A stretch of DNA of 64,000 bases from Ruegeria sp. ANG-R (GTDB lineage Bacteria; Pseudomonadota; Alphaproteobacteria; Rhodobacterales; Rhodobacteraceae), in NCBI RefSeq assembly GCF_000813985.1, contig NZ_JWLJ01000004.1, positions 248,001-312,000 of the forward strand, read 5' to 3'. Every line of letters starts with the position of its first letter. Within the stretch, counting starts at the first letter, position 1. Under the pieces are notes generated by a model. It saw nothing but the letters and a program-made list of their open reading frames with translations, was not told where the DNA came from and did not search any database. The translations under genes and the position numbers were made by a program. Of this stretch, positions 33,076 through 42,586 are shown piece after piece.

Positions 33076-34458
33076 ATGACCGAGACCACCGTCAGCCAAT
33101 CGCGCCTGAGCAGGCTATTTGTCACGCAGCCCGACAATTTCGGCCTCGACAACAAATACACCGAGGCCGCGCTGGAACGAAACAAGCGGGAAGGGTTGGA
33201 GCTGGCCGTTCGGGCACGTTGGATTGCAATGGCTTTGACCGGTGTGTTGCTGATCTATCTGAACCCCCAGTGGGATGTCCTTTGGTACCATTTCATCCTT
33301 CTGCTGATCTGTGCCAATGGCTGGCTGATCCGGCGTGCAGGCCGTGTAGGTCAATCCCGGACCGAGTTGCTTTTGATCTTCGTCGACCTGCTGATCATGA
33401 CGCTTGGCATGATCGTGCCCAATCCGTTCAGTGATGATGTGCGACCGCTGGCGATGCAGTATCGGTTCGATAACTTCCAGTATTTCTTCATCATTCTGGC
33501 TGCGGGTACGCTGGCCTATTCCTGGCGCACTGTGATCGCGATCGGCTCATGGACCGCTGCGATGTGGACGGCAGGTTGGATTGTTGCCTGGTGGGTCGCA
33601 ACACCGATACCCGGGATCAGCGAGGACGTGGCCGAGGCGTTGCGAGGGTATCCGGCAGTTGCCGAGATGCTTGATCCAAACAGCTTCATGGTATCGCAGC
33701 GTATCCAACAGGTAATTGTATTTGTCATGGTTGCAGTGACGCTCGGGGTGTCGATGCGGCGCCTCAATCGCTTGCTGATGTCGAATGCCGGGCTGGAGCG
33801 CGAGCGCGCAAACCTTTCGCGTTACTTCTCGCCGAATGTGGTTGAAGAACTGAGCCAGAACGACGAGCCGCTGAAACAGATCCGCAAAGAAGACATTGCG
33901 GTTCTGTTCATAGATATCGTGGGTTTCACGAAATTTGCCGGCGGGCGTGACCCATATGAGGTGATTGAAGTCTTACGCGGCTTTCACGCCCGGATGGAGA
34001 CCGAAGTGTTTCGTCATCACGGAACGCTCGACAAGTATCTGGGCGACGGGTTGATGGCCACGTTTGGCACGCCGATACCCAGCGGGTTGGATGCGAGCAA
34101 CGCGCTGGCCTGTGCCCGGGCGATGGTCGAGATGATCGAGCGTTGGAATCGTGATCGTAAACGCTTGGGTGAGCCTGAGATTCAAATCGGCATCGGGGTC
34201 CATCATGGATCGGTTGTTCTTGGTGATATCGGGGCCAACCGGCTGGAATTTGCGGTGATCGGCGATGCAGTGAATGTTGCTGCAAAGCTCGAGGCCCTGA
34301 CACGCGATCTTCATGCGCGCATTATTGTCAGCGACGCGGTGCGGGTTCAGGCGTTGAAAGAGATACCGAATGCGCAAGATATGATGGCTGGATTTCGGTT
34401 ACGCCCAGACCAGGTCGTGCGCGGGGTAGCCGCTCCGATGGATGTCTGGGTGCTGTAG
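33076..34458 (+). CDS. Membrane-bound class III adenylate/guanylate cyclase
   Basis: 460 residues. The N-terminal membrane domain has about six helices (between 47 and 228), then a short linker (ERERANLSRYFSPNVVEELS, a common HAMP-less connector) and the cyclase domain (about 270-440). Metal ligands are Asp280 (VLFIDIVGFT) and Asp324 (YLGDGLMATF); substrate-selecting residues are Lys320 and Asp397 (VIGDAVN); transition-state residues are Asn400 and, at the usual Arg position, Lys404. The Lys/Asp pair suggests ATP as substrate. It is the second cyclase in 6 kb, pointing to cyclic-nucleotide signalling. Confidence 0.9.
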   Translation: MTETTVSQSRLSRLFVTQPDNFGLDNKYTEAALERNKREGLELAVRARWIAMALTGVLLIYLNPQWDVLWYHFILLLICANGWLIRRAGRVGQSRTELLLIFVDLLIMTLGMIVPNPFSDDVRPLAMQYRFDNFQYFFIILAAGTLAYSWRTVIAIGSWTAAMWTAGWIVAWWVATPIPGISEDVAEALRGYPAVAEMLDPNSFMVSQRIQQVIVFVMVAVTLGVSMRRLNRLLMSNAGLERERANLSRYFSPNVVEELSQNDEPLKQIRKEDIAVLFIDIVGFTKFAGGRDPYEVIEVLRGFHARMETEVFRHHGTLDKYLGDGLMATFGTPIPSGLDASNALACARAMVEMIERWNRDRKRLGEPEIQIGIGVHHGSVVLGDIGANRLEFAVIGDAVNVAAKLEALTRDLHARIIVSDAVRVQALKEIPNAQDMMAGFRLRPDQVVRGVAAPMDVWVL

Positions 34459-34540
34459 TCGCCAGAGCTCCCGCCCGTCAGGACCGCATCAAAGATGCGA
34501 TTCCTCCCGTTGGGCCGGGCAGCGCGCTGGCGCACGCTGC

Positions 34541-34562
34541 GGTCAGGGTCAGGGTCAGGGTC
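34541..34562. repeat. GGTCAG tandem repeat over the alkB stop codon
   Basis: Three GGTCAG units plus GGTC. Read on the minus strand, the 6-base period gives three in-frame TGA codons (34557, 34551 and 34545 as first bases), so the alkB stop is tripled. Confidence 0.8.
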
Positions 34563-35691
34563 GGGGCGCGGGGTTTTGTGCTTTGTTATAGAGCTTCCAA
34601 TTGGTGATCTCGGGGTAGTATTGCCGCCGCCACGCTCGGACCTTGGGGTTCATGATGCGCCGCCACAGAGGCGGGATCATCGCGGCAATCGTCATGACCG
34701 GATACCCATGCGGCAGCTGAGGCGCTGTGTCCTGCGAATGGTGCTGCAAAAGTGGGAAACGGCGATTTGGCTTATAGTGGTGGTCAGAGTGGCGCTGCAG
34801 GTTGATCAGCAGCCAGTTTGATGCTTTTTGCGAGGAATTCCACGAGTGGCGCGGGCGCACATGTTCATATTTGCCGTCGCCCAGATGTTTGCGCGTCAGC
34901 CCGTAATGTTCAACATAGTTGACAAGCTCAAGCTGCCAGATCGCGGTGCCTGCCTGTACAAGGAACAGGCCCAGACCCGCCCATCCGCCAATCAGCAGCG
35001 CCAGCAGAAGCATCGCGAATTGCAGGGCCCAATAGCGCCAGAACGGGTTTGCCGGGTCGGTCCACGGGCGATCTTTGCGCGCCAATTTGTCCCGTTCCGC
35101 ACGGAAGGCGGATATGAGGCTTTGGCGTAGGACGCGTGGATAGAACCGGTGAAAACCCTCGTTGTAGCGCGCGGTTACCGGATCGCGCGGGGTGCCGACA
35201 TAACGGTGATGGACCAGCAGATGCTCGGACCGGAAATGGGAGTACAGCACCATCGCCAACAGGATGTCTCCCAGCCAGCGCTCCAGCCTGCCGTTCTGGT
35301 GCATCAGTTCGTGACTGTAGTTGATCCCGATGGTGCCTGAAATGACCCCCATTCCGAAGAATATGCCGATCTTTTCGATAGAAGACAGATCAGTGGCGCG
35401 GGTTGTGTACCAAATCAGTCCATAAAGGGTCAGGAACTGTACGGGCGCCCACGCTTTGGTCAGCCAGATATACCAGTGCAATGCTGCATCCGGTGTTTCC
35501 GGGTCGGCGTTTTCCAGATTCAACCCCGTAAGGCGGTCAAGCACAGCGAAGGCCCACCAGGTCGAAAGCGGTACAAGCAAGACCCACCAGCCGCCTGCGG
35601 CAGAGGTCACCCAAATCAGCGGGATCAGCAGATATGAAATCCAGAAAGGAAGGGCGGATTGCCAGCGGGACAGGGTGTCAGATGCGATCAT
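34555..35691 (-). CDS. alkB: Alkane 1-monooxygenase AlkB
   Basis: 378-residue membrane diiron hydroxylase that oxidises medium-chain alkanes at the terminal carbon. The three histidine boxes are intact: HELMH (127-131), EHLLVHH (156-162) and LQRHSDHH (298-305), plus NYVEHYGL (258-265). Six hydrophobic helices. ATG 35691 is served by GGAG eight bases upstream; the frame is open to 35718. No rubredoxin, rubredoxin reductase or alkane regulator is nearby, so electron partners must be encoded elsewhere. Membrane desaturases share histidine boxes, but the box spacing here fits AlkB. Confidence 0.88.
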   Translation of the reverse strand: MIASDTLSRWQSALPFWISYLLIPLIWVTSAAGGWWVLLVPLSTWWAFAVLDRLTGLNLENADPETPDAALHWYIWLTKAWAPVQFLTLYGLIWYTTRATDLSSIEKIGIFFGMGVISGTIGINYSHELMHQNGRLERWLGDILLAMVLYSHFRSEHLLVHHRYVGTPRDPVTARYNEGFHRFYPRVLRQSLISAFRAERDKLARKDRPWTDPANPFWRYWALQFAMLLLALLIGGWAGLGLFLVQAGTAIWQLELVNYVEHYGLTRKHLGDGKYEHVRPRHSWNSSQKASNWLLINLQRHSDHHYKPNRRFPLLQHHSQDTAPQLPHGYPVMTIAAMIPPLWRRIMNPKVRAWRRQYYPEITNWKLYNKAQNPAPRP

Positions 35692-35750
35692 CTTGAGGCT
35701 CCGAAACGTTGGCGGCACAGTAGACTGCGCATCAGGCTTTGCACAGCGGT

Positions 35751-36806
35751 CTAATGGCCGCGCCAGAGATCAAAGGCCTTGCGCATAACCGTCGGCAGGT
35801 CGCCGGGTCTGAACTGGTGTTTATCCATGATTATCAGGCCATCGGGGTCCGCCCCAGAGGGAAGCTCGGCCGTCCAGATACGCAGGATGAGGTGGAAATG
35901 GGTGAAGGTGTGGCGCACTTCGCCCGATAACTCCTGCCACTGGGCCGGAAAAGGAGGGCCCTCCTTCGGCGCGTCTGACCAGTCCGAGCCGGGCCAACCC
36001 AGCATACCACCCAGCAGACCTTTGTCGGGGCGGCGTTCCAGCAGCATTGCGCCATCACCGCGTCGAGCGATGTAGACATGGCCCAGCCGTGTTGGTTTCG
36101 GTTTCTTGGGTGTTTTTTGCGGCAGGTCTGGCTGAGTACCCGCCGCCCGCGCCTGACAGGACGCGCAAAGAGGGCATATGCCGCAGGCGGGTGACTTTGG
36201 TGTACAGATCGTCGCGCCCAGGTCCATCACCGCCTGCGCGTAGTCTCCGGGTCGGCGTGGCGGTGTCAGCGCTGCTGCTTTTTCTTTCAGTTCTGGTTTT
36301 GACCCCGGCAGGGGCGCGTGGATGTCATAAAGCCGGGCCATGACGCGTTCGACATTGCCGTCCAGCACGGTTTCCTGACGATCAAATGCAATAGCGGCAA
36401 TGGCAGCAGCGGTGTAGGGTCCGATGCCCGGCAGTTTCAGCAGTGCATCGTAGCTGTCGGGAAATTGCCCGTCATGTTCCGACACCACAGCCCGTGCGCA
36501 TTTCAGCAGATTGCGGGCGCGGGCATAATAGCCAAGGCCCGCCCACTCGCCCATAACCTGATCGTCTTTTGCGGCTGCCAATGAACCGACCGTCGGCCAG
36601 CGAGAGGTAAACCGCAGGAAGTAATCGCGCACGGCGGCAACAGTGGTTTGCTGCAACATCACTTCTGACAGCCAGACGCGGTAGGGGTCAGGCAGCACTC
36701 CAGCCGCGCGATCGGCCGGGCCAACACGCCATGGCATCTCTCGCGCGTGGTGGTCATACCACTCCAGCAGCGTATTGCTCAGGTCAAGTTCAGTGCAGTC
36801 ACGCAA
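35751..36806 (-). CDS. mutY: Adenine DNA glycosylase MutY
   Basis: 351 residues. Removes adenine mispaired with 8-oxoguanine. Catalytic domain: PYRVWLSEVMLQQTTVAAV, helix-hairpin-helix LPGIGPYTAAAIAAIAF and VLDGNVERVMARLY (catalytic Asp). The 4Fe-4S cluster cysteines are in CTPKSPACGICPLCASC. A NUDIX-like C-terminal domain (about 240-345) recognises 8-oxoG. The start appears to be TTG 36806; no ribosome site is visible and the next Met lies inside the enzyme. Divergent from the DUF721 gene. Confidence 0.93.
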   Translation of the reverse strand: MRDCTELDLSNTLLEWYDHHAREMPWRVGPADRAAGVLPDPYRVWLSEVMLQQTTVAAVRDYFLRFTSRWPTVGSLAAAKDDQVMGEWAGLGYYARARNLLKCARAVVSEHDGQFPDSYDALLKLPGIGPYTAAAIAAIAFDRQETVLDGNVERVMARLYDIHAPLPGSKPELKEKAAALTPPRRPGDYAQAVMDLGATICTPKSPACGICPLCASCQARAAGTQPDLPQKTPKKPKPTRLGHVYIARRGDGAMLLERRPDKGLLGGMLGWPGSDWSDAPKEGPPFPAQWQELSGEVRHTFTHFHLILRIWTAELPSGADPDGLIIMDKHQFRPGDLPTVMRKAFDLWRGH

Positions 36807-36887
36807 GTTTTATGTAACTCCCTGTCGGGTTTCACTGGCGCCCGGGTTTCAGCCTATTACAATAGTCGGGCAGCAGTTGGAAACCAG

Positions 36888-37394
36888 ATGCAACGCAGAC
36901 GTTCCTCGACCCGCGGGTTCAAACGCACCGCCACTTTGCTGAACGACCGGATCAGGCAGGCCGGGGAAAGCCGTGGCTTTGCCGTTTCGCGTCTGTTGAC
37001 CCATTGGGCTGAGATCGTGGGCCAGGATATCGCTGCGATCGCCCGACCGGTGAACGTGGGCTATGGCAAAGGCGGCTTCGGCGCGACATTGACAGTGCTG
37101 ACCACCGGACCGCAGGCACCGATGCTGGAGATGCAGAAAGAGCAGCTGCGTGACAAGGTGAACGCGGTTTATGGCTACAATGCGATCAATCGGGTGCGTA
37201 TCACCCAGACTGCGCCTACCGGATTTGCCGAGGGGCAGGCCAGTTTCGATCACAAGCCGAAACAGACGAAACCTGCCATTTCACCGGAAATTGCGGCTGA
37301 GGCCGACAATGTGTCGCGCGCAGTTCATGATGAAGATTTGCGTGCGGCCCTTGAACGTTTGGGCCGCAACGTTTTATCCAGACAGAAACGCTAA
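36888..37394 (+). CDS. DUF721 (DciA-like) protein
   Basis: 168 residues. The DUF721 core (about 15-105; LLTHWAEIVGQDIAAIARP, LTVLTTGPQAPMLEMQKEQLRDKVNAVYG) has the KH-like fold that in some family members (DciA) loads the replicative helicase. The C-terminal 60 residues are charged and probably disordered. Many alphaproteobacteria carry such genes next to mutY and a dsbA-like gene, as here. Helicase loading is inferred from the family only. Confidence 0.8.
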   Translation: MQRRRSSTRGFKRTATLLNDRIRQAGESRGFAVSRLLTHWAEIVGQDIAAIARPVNVGYGKGGFGATLTVLTTGPQAPMLEMQKEQLRDKVNAVYGYNAINRVRITQTAPTGFAEGQASFDHKPKQTKPAISPEIAAEADNVSRAVHDEDLRAALERLGRNVLSRQKR

Positions 37395-37408
37395 GAAAGG
37401 GCTGAGGA

Positions 37409-38074
37409 ATGAGCCGGATTGCTACCGTAATATGTGCGGCTGTCGCCGTGGCCGCTGGCGGCTATTGGTTGACACAGTCGAGCAATACCACCCCCGCCAA
37501 CCCGCTGATCGGCGCCGCCGAAGCGCAGGAGGCGGATCTGGACACATCGACCATCGTTGAGATGGTGCAGGGTGCCGAAGACGCGCCGGTCGAGATCATC
37601 GAATATGCTTCGTACACCTGTCCGCATTGTGCGAATTTCCACAAGGGCGCGTATAAGCAGCTCAAGAAGGACTTTATCGATACCGGCAAGGTCAAGTTTA
37701 CATACCGTGAGGTGTATTTTGACCGCTACGGTCTGTGGGCATCGATGGTGGCACGCTGTGCGGGCCCCGAGAAGTTCTTTGGTATCACCGATCTGATCTA
37801 CGAAGGCCAGTCCGAGTGGACCCGTGCCGGAGGTCCTGCTGAAATCGTTGACGAACTGCGCAAGATCGGCCGTCTTGCGGGCATCGACAACGATCAGCTT
37901 GAGGCCTGTCTGCAGGATGGTGCCCGTGCGCAGACACTGGTGGCCTGGTATCAGGAAAATGCCGAACGCGATGGCATCCAGGCGACTCCGTCTTTCATCG
38001 TGAATGGCAAACAGGTCGAAAATCAGTCTTACGACGACTTCAAGAAGTTGATCGAAGACGAGTTGGGCAGCTGA
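37409..38074 (+). CDS. DsbA-family thiol oxidoreductase
   Basis: 221 residues. N-terminal signal or anchor (about 1-22), a linker, then a thioredoxin fold with an inserted helical domain. The active site is CPHC (71-74, ASYTCPHCANFH), the same dipeptide as DsbA; the cis-proline is in IQATPSFIVNGKQV. It forms or shuffles disulfides in periplasmic proteins. Starts 14 bases after the DUF721 gene, so likely one transcript. Confidence 0.88.
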   Translation: MSRIATVICAAVAVAAGGYWLTQSSNTTPANPLIGAAEAQEADLDTSTIVEMVQGAEDAPVEIIEYASYTCPHCANFHKGAYKQLKKDFIDTGKVKFTYREVYFDRYGLWASMVARCAGPEKFFGITDLIYEGQSEWTRAGGPAEIVDELRKIGRLAGIDNDQLEACLQDGARAQTLVAWYQENAERDGIQATPSFIVNGKQVENQSYDDFKKLIEDELGS

Positions 38075-38112
38075 CCCATGGTCGGCCAGCCCGCTTAGGG
38101 CTGGCCATCCGC

Positions 38113-39111
38113 TCAGGGCGAGGGCGCAACCTGAGCCAGCATTTCCCTGAGCTTGTCATCCTGATCGATCTGCAATCGGACCGGTAGTGTCAGAACCTTG
38201 CTTCGGAATGCGGCGGGCAAGCGTACCGCGTCCTTTTCGGTAGTGACCAATTGCGCGCCAAGCGCCTTGGATTCGTTCTCCAGACGGGTCATCAGGGCAG
38301 AGGTCAGCGGTTGGTGGTCGTCCAAGGCTTCGGCCCGAAGCAGTTTGGCGCCTTGCTGACGCAGAGTCTGAAAAAACTTCTCGGGATAGCCGATACCCGC
38401 AAAGGCAAGAACGGGCGTATGGCTCCAGTCCATACCAGTTTGAAGTGGTCGTACTTCACCCGTGGCATGGGGTACCGTCAGCGCGTGACCCCATCGTTTG
38501 GCAAAATTCGATTGCGCCTCGGCATCCCCAAGTGAGAGCACAAGATCAGCCCGTTTCAATCCCGCGTTAACAGGCTCACGCAACGGCCCGGCAGGCAGGC
38601 AGAGGCCATTGCCAAATCCCCGCGCTGCATCCACCACGATGATCGAGAAATCCTTGGCGACTGCGGGGTTCTGGAATCCGTCATCCAGCACGATGGCAGT
38701 CGCTCCCGCCGCTGCGGCTGCCTGTGCACCCGCAGCGCGATCCTTGGCGACCCAGACATCGGCGAATGCGGCGAGCAATAGCGGTTCGTCGCCCACTTGT
38801 GCTGCCGTGTGTTTGCGGGGGTCGACTTGAACCGGACCTTCCAGCGAACCGCCATGACCGCGCGTTACGATATGAGGCTGATGCCATGTGCCCCGCAGAT
38901 GATCCAGCACCCAGATCACCGTTGGTGTTTTACCCGTGCCGCCTGCATTCAGGTTGCCGACGCAGATAACCGGCACTCCCACAGAGGTGCTTTGCCCCGT
39001 GGTTATTCGGCGAGCGGTGGCAGCCGCATAGATGCGCCCAAGCGGCGCCAGCAGACGGGCGCGTAAATCCAACTGGTCAGGGCCCGAGTTCCAGAAATCA
39101 GGTGCGCGCAT
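38113..39111 (-). CDS. lpxK: Tetraacyldisaccharide 4'-kinase LpxK
   Basis: 332 residues; phosphorylates lipid A disaccharide at the 4' position on the inner membrane. P-loop [15 protein letters not shown] (about 51-65) and [19 protein letters not shown] with the catalytic Asp region. An N-terminal amphipathic helix binds the membrane. Overlaps waaA by 14 bases; last gene of pmbA-IMPase-waaA-lpxK. Confidence 0.94.
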   Translation of the reverse strand: MRAPDFWNSGPDQLDLRARLLAPLGRIYAAATARRITTGQSTSVGVPVICVGNLNAGGTGKTPTVIWVLDHLRGTWHQPHIVTRGHGGSLEGPVQVDPRKHTAAQVGDEPLLLAAFADVWVAKDRAAGAQAAAAAGATAIVLDDGFQNPAVAKDFSIIVVDAARGFGNGLCLPAGPLREPVNAGLKRADLVLSLGDAEAQSNFAKRWGHALTVPHATGEVRPLQTGMDWSHTPVLAFAGIGYPEKFFQTLRQQGAKLLRAEALDDHQPLTSALMTRLENESKALGAQLVTTEKDAVRLPAAFRSKVLTLPVRLQIDQDDKLREMLAQVAPSP

Positions 39112-40333
39112 CTCGGGCTCTCCGCTGGTCCAGGGTGTCTTGCACCAATTCGATCAGTTGGTCCGCCTGCGGCGCACCTTCGGTCACAATCTGCCATCCG
39201 GCCAGCGCCATGTCTGCGGTGCGATCAGGTGCCAACAATTCCACAACGCCATCGCCCAGCTCTGTTGCGGACCTGACGGTCAGCGCGGCGTTGGCTTGAT
39301 TCAACCTGTCGTAAAGGCTGCGGTATTTGCTGACATGAGGGCCATGGATTACTGCCGAGCCCAATGCGACCGCGATCAATGGGTCATGGCCTCCGGCGCC
39401 GCGTTCCAGCGAACTGCCGATGAAGGTGACCGCTGACACCCGGTGCCACAGGCCCAGATCTTCGGGCTCGGCCGACAGAATCACTTGCGTGGTGTCCTCG
39501 ATGGGATGGCTATCATCCCAGTTCGCGCACCGCAGGTCCATTGCCTCGAGACGTTTGTACAATGGCGCCGCCTCGGACATATCTGCCACGTGCAGAACCA
39601 ACGCCAGACGCGGAAGCGTTCGCAGGGCTTGTCGATGTGCACTAAGAACCGAGATGAATTCCTTGTCCTGCACCCAGGCGGCCAGCCAAACCGGTCGCCC
39701 GGCCAGCGTATGGTTGGTCTCGATCAATTCATCCTCGGGCCATGCATCGGGATTCGGGCTGATGTGCAACGGAGGCGCGACCGAGATTTTTGCCGAGTTG
39801 ACCCCCAATCTTCTGATTTGGCGGGCTGTTTCGTCATTGGGGGCGAGAATTGTCTTAAAACAGTCCAGCGTATACCGGGTGATATCCGGCAGCCAGCGCC
39901 CACCCCGTGCGGTCTTCACATCGACCTGAGCCTCGAGCAAAATCAGTGGAATATCCTGCTCCTGCGCGCGGGTAATTATGTTGGGCATCAGCCCGCCACC
40001 GAACCAAAGCCCCATATCAGGGCGCCAGTGGTCCAGAAATGCGCGTGCCGACCCGGTTTGTTCGGCTGGTAGCTTCAGGATCGGCGTCCTGCAGTCTTCC
40101 CAATCCTCCAGATTGGTGTCGGGCGGCGCGGTCAGCAACAGTGACAAGTCCGGTTGAAGCGACAGCAAGCGACCGCAAAAATCATCGACCGCGCGCAACC
40201 GGTCTGGTGAGCTGATATGCACCCACAAAACCTCGCCTTGCGGGCGTGCAATATCTGCGTGGCCCGTACCTTGCGGTACGCCCCAGGACAGCACCCGATA
40301 GGCAGCCAGGCTGAGTGATCGCGGTTTGCTCAT
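39098..40333 (-). CDS. waaA: Kdo transferase WaaA (KdtA) homologue lacking the catalytic-Glu motif
   Basis: 411 residues, GT30-like with two Rossmann halves: acceptor half about 1-190 ([29 protein letters not shown]) and donor half about 200-390 ([29 protein letters not shown], the Kdo-CMP binding signature). The usual HAxSVGE motif with the catalytic Glu is replaced by VHISSPDRL near residue 40, so chemistry may differ. It should add Kdo to lipid IVA in LPS assembly; its place between the IMPase-like gene and lpxK supports an LPS role. Confidence 0.82.
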   Translation of the reverse strand: MSKPRSLSLAAYRVLSWGVPQGTGHADIARPQGEVLWVHISSPDRLRAVDDFCGRLLSLQPDLSLLLTAPPDTNLEDWEDCRTPILKLPAEQTGSARAFLDHWRPDMGLWFGGGLMPNIITRAQEQDIPLILLEAQVDVKTARGGRWLPDITRYTLDCFKTILAPNDETARQIRRLGVNSAKISVAPPLHISPNPDAWPEDELIETNHTLAGRPVWLAAWVQDKEFISVLSAHRQALRTLPRLALVLHVADMSEAAPLYKRLEAMDLRCANWDDSHPIEDTTQVILSAEPEDLGLWHRVSAVTFIGSSLERGAGGHDPLIAVALGSAVIHGPHVSKYRSLYDRLNQANAALTVRSATELGDGVVELLAPDRTADMALAGWQIVTEGAPQADQLIELVQDTLDQRRARDART

Positions 40334-41130
40334 GCCGGAATTCCGGCCCCGTTCGGGTCAAGCCGGTCACGAAGGCTTGCGTGTACGTCAGAGCCAGCCG
40401 CCACAACACCATTCAGGCGCGGGTGGGCGTTGTTGAACCGCAGCGGCTGCCCAAGGCGATCCGTGCACCGCCCGCCCGCCTCGCGCAGGATCAGATCACC
40501 TGCGGCGATGTCCCATTCCCAACTGGGTCGCAGTGTCAGCATCCCGTCAAAACGTCCTTGTGCAACGAGCGCCATCCGATATGCAAGCGACGGTCGATAT
40601 ACCCGGCGAAAGTCCGGGGCAGTTTTGGATCGCCAGTGGTGCGGATCGAGGTTCGGTTTCGCGGCCAGTATCTCGGCCTCGGACAGGTGCACCGACCCCG
40701 AAACATGGATGCCTGTGCCGTTCAGCGTTGCACCTTGTTCTTTTGCGGCTGCATAGAGAAGATCGCGCAGTGGCAGGTAGATCACCGCTGCCGTAACCTC
40801 TCCGCGCTCGGCCACTGCAAGCGAATGTGCCCAGGTGCGCGACCCTTCGGCGAAGCTTCTGGTGCCATCAATGGGATCAATGACGAATACCCGGTCGCAA
40901 CTCAGCCGGTCGGGGGAATCCTCGGTCTCTTCGCTGAGCCACCCATAGTCCGGCCGGGCGGTCTGCAGCTCACTCTCGAGCATCGCGTTGACGGCCAGAT
41001 CAGCCTCGGTCACCGGGCCTGCGCCTCCGGGCTTGTCCCAGCGCTGGGCCTGCGGGCCTGAATAGCGTGTAGCGATCTTTCCGGCCTCAAGCGCGGCGTC
41101 GATCAGAAGGGGCAGGTCAGTTGCCGGCAA
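40330..41130 (-). CDS. Inositol monophosphatase/CysQ-family phosphatase
   Basis: 266 residues. Lithium-sensitive phosphatase motifs are present: WLSEETED (Glu metal ligands, about 64-71), VIDPIDGTRSF (84-93) and WEWDIAAGDLILREAGG. Substrates in the family include inositol phosphate, 3'-phosphoadenosine 5'-phosphate and fructose bisphosphate; the DPIDGTRSF variant is common in the CysQ-type group. Four-base overlap with waaA and 14-base overlap with pmbA. Confidence 0.85.
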   Translation of the reverse strand: MPATDLPLLIDAALEAGKIATRYSGPQAQRWDKPGGAGPVTEADLAVNAMLESELQTARPDYGWLSEETEDSPDRLSCDRVFVIDPIDGTRSFAEGSRTWAHSLAVAERGEVTAAVIYLPLRDLLYAAAKEQGATLNGTGIHVSGSVHLSEAEILAAKPNLDPHHWRSKTAPDFRRVYRPSLAYRMALVAQGRFDGMLTLRPSWEWDIAAGDLILREAGGRCTDRLGQPLRFNNAHPRLNGVVAAGSDVHASLRDRLDPNGAGIPA

Positions 41131-42463
41131 GTGTCATCCCTTCGATCAACAGCGACGGCACGACGCGTGAAAGGTAAGTTCGCGCATCGTTTGCCGGTAT
41201 GATCCGCATCAGCATGTCCCGGAGATTTCCCGCTATCGTGCATTCGTTGACAGGATGCGTGATCTCACCGTTTTCCACCCAGAAGCCCGAAGCGCCGCGG
41301 GAATAGTCCCCGGTATTGGGGTTGATGGTCGATCCGATCATTGAAGTGACCAGCAGCCCGGTCCCCATGTCGCGCAACAGCTCGGCACGGGTCTTGTTGC
41401 CCTGCGTCAGACTTAAATTCCAGTTGCTGGGCGACGGCGGCCCCGAAACGCCGCGCGCTGCGTTGCCGGTCGGGCTCATTTCCAGTTTGCGGGCGCTGGA
41501 CAGATCAAGTGTCCACCCGGTCAAAACGCCATCCTCTACGATAGCCCGGCGTCGCGTTGCCAGCCCTTCGGCATCAAACGGACGCGAGCCCGGGATACGC
41601 GGGCGATGCGGGTCTTCGATCAGTGACAGTTGTGATGGCAGAACCTGCTGGCCCAGGCTTTCCTTCAACCACGAGGCTCCCCGTGCAATCGCGGCACCAT
41701 TGCTGGCTGCCAGCAGATGGCCGATCAGGGACGAAGAAATACGCTCGTCGAAGACGACAGGGAAACTGCCGGTCTGCGGTTTGCGCGCACCGACGATCTG
41801 AACCGCGCGCTCACCAGCGGTGCAGCCGATTTCAGACGGGCTGCGCAAGTCCGACTGGAAGGTGCGGCTGTCGCCGTCATAGTCGCGTTCCATTCCCGTA
41901 CCTTCGCCGGAAATAGCGACGCACGACGTTGACCTGCTGCTGCGCATGTAACCGCCTGAAAAACCGTTCGACGCCGCAAGATGGACCCGGTGGGTGCCAT
42001 AAGCGGCCGCAGCGTCGGAAACCTGTGAAACGCCCGCGACCTCAAGCGCTGCGGTCTCGGCCGCCAGCGCGTCCTGCATCAGAGCTTCGGCACCGGGTTC
42101 CGGAGTTGGGTCAAACAGTTCCAGCGCGTCCATGTCCCAGTCGGCGATCAACTGATCGGGGGTGGCCAGACCGGTGAACGGATCTTCCGGCGCTTCGCAG
42201 GCCATGGCAACGGCGCGTTCGGCCATCGCCTCAAGTGTTTCTGCACGGCTATCTGAGCTGGATACGATCGCCTGACGTTTGCCGAGAAAGACCCGCAGCC
42301 CCAGATCGGTCGCTTCCGAGCGTTCGGCATGTTCCAGCGCACCGCCGCGCACCTCGACGGAAACGGATGAGCCATCAATAACAATGGCATCTGCCGCTTC
42401 GGCGCCCGCCTTGCGGGCTGCGTCCAGCAGTTCGGCGCTGATGTTCTGAGGTGTTCGGGTCAT
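41117..42463 (-). CDS. pmbA: TldD/PmbA metalloprotease subunit
   Basis: 448 residues. The TldD/TldE family works as a heterodimer that degrades unfolded or modified peptides. This one fits TldE (PmbA): the HExxxH zinc motif of TldD is absent and the C-terminal SMIGSTINPNTGDYSRGASGFWVENGEITHPVNECTIAGNL is characteristic. The catalytic partner is not in the window. First gene of the lpxK-containing operon. Confidence 0.9.
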   Translation of the reverse strand: MTRTPQNISAELLDAARKAGAEAADAIVIDGSSVSVEVRGGALEHAERSEATDLGLRVFLGKRQAIVSSSDSRAETLEAMAERAVAMACEAPEDPFTGLATPDQLIADWDMDALELFDPTPEPGAEALMQDALAAETAALEVAGVSQVSDAAAAYGTHRVHLAASNGFSGGYMRSSRSTSCVAISGEGTGMERDYDGDSRTFQSDLRSPSEIGCTAGERAVQIVGARKPQTGSFPVVFDERISSSLIGHLLAASNGAAIARGASWLKESLGQQVLPSQLSLIEDPHRPRIPGSRPFDAEGLATRRRAIVEDGVLTGWTLDLSSARKLEMSPTGNAARGVSGPPSPSNWNLSLTQGNKTRAELLRDMGTGLLVTSMIGSTINPNTGDYSRGASGFWVENGEITHPVNECTIAGNLRDMLMRIIPANDARTYLSRVVPSLLIEGMTLAGN

Positions 42464-42550
42464 GAGGCCTCCGGTCTGGTTGTACTGGACCTAGCCTCGG
42501 ACAGTCCGTCCCGCAAGGCCTGCGGTCCAATAGCGTTATGTGCCTCAGGT

Positions 42551-42578
42551 GGGAAAGGCCACTGACGCGGCCTTTCCC
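42551..42578 (-). terminator. Hairpin after DUF2125 gene
   Basis: GGGAAAGGCC and GGCCTTTCCC pair perfectly around an 8-base loop, 8 bases past the DUF2125 stop and before pmbA. There is no T run on the minus strand, so it may be a rho-assisted end or a 3' stability element. Confidence 0.5.
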
Positions 42579-42586
42579 GATATATT

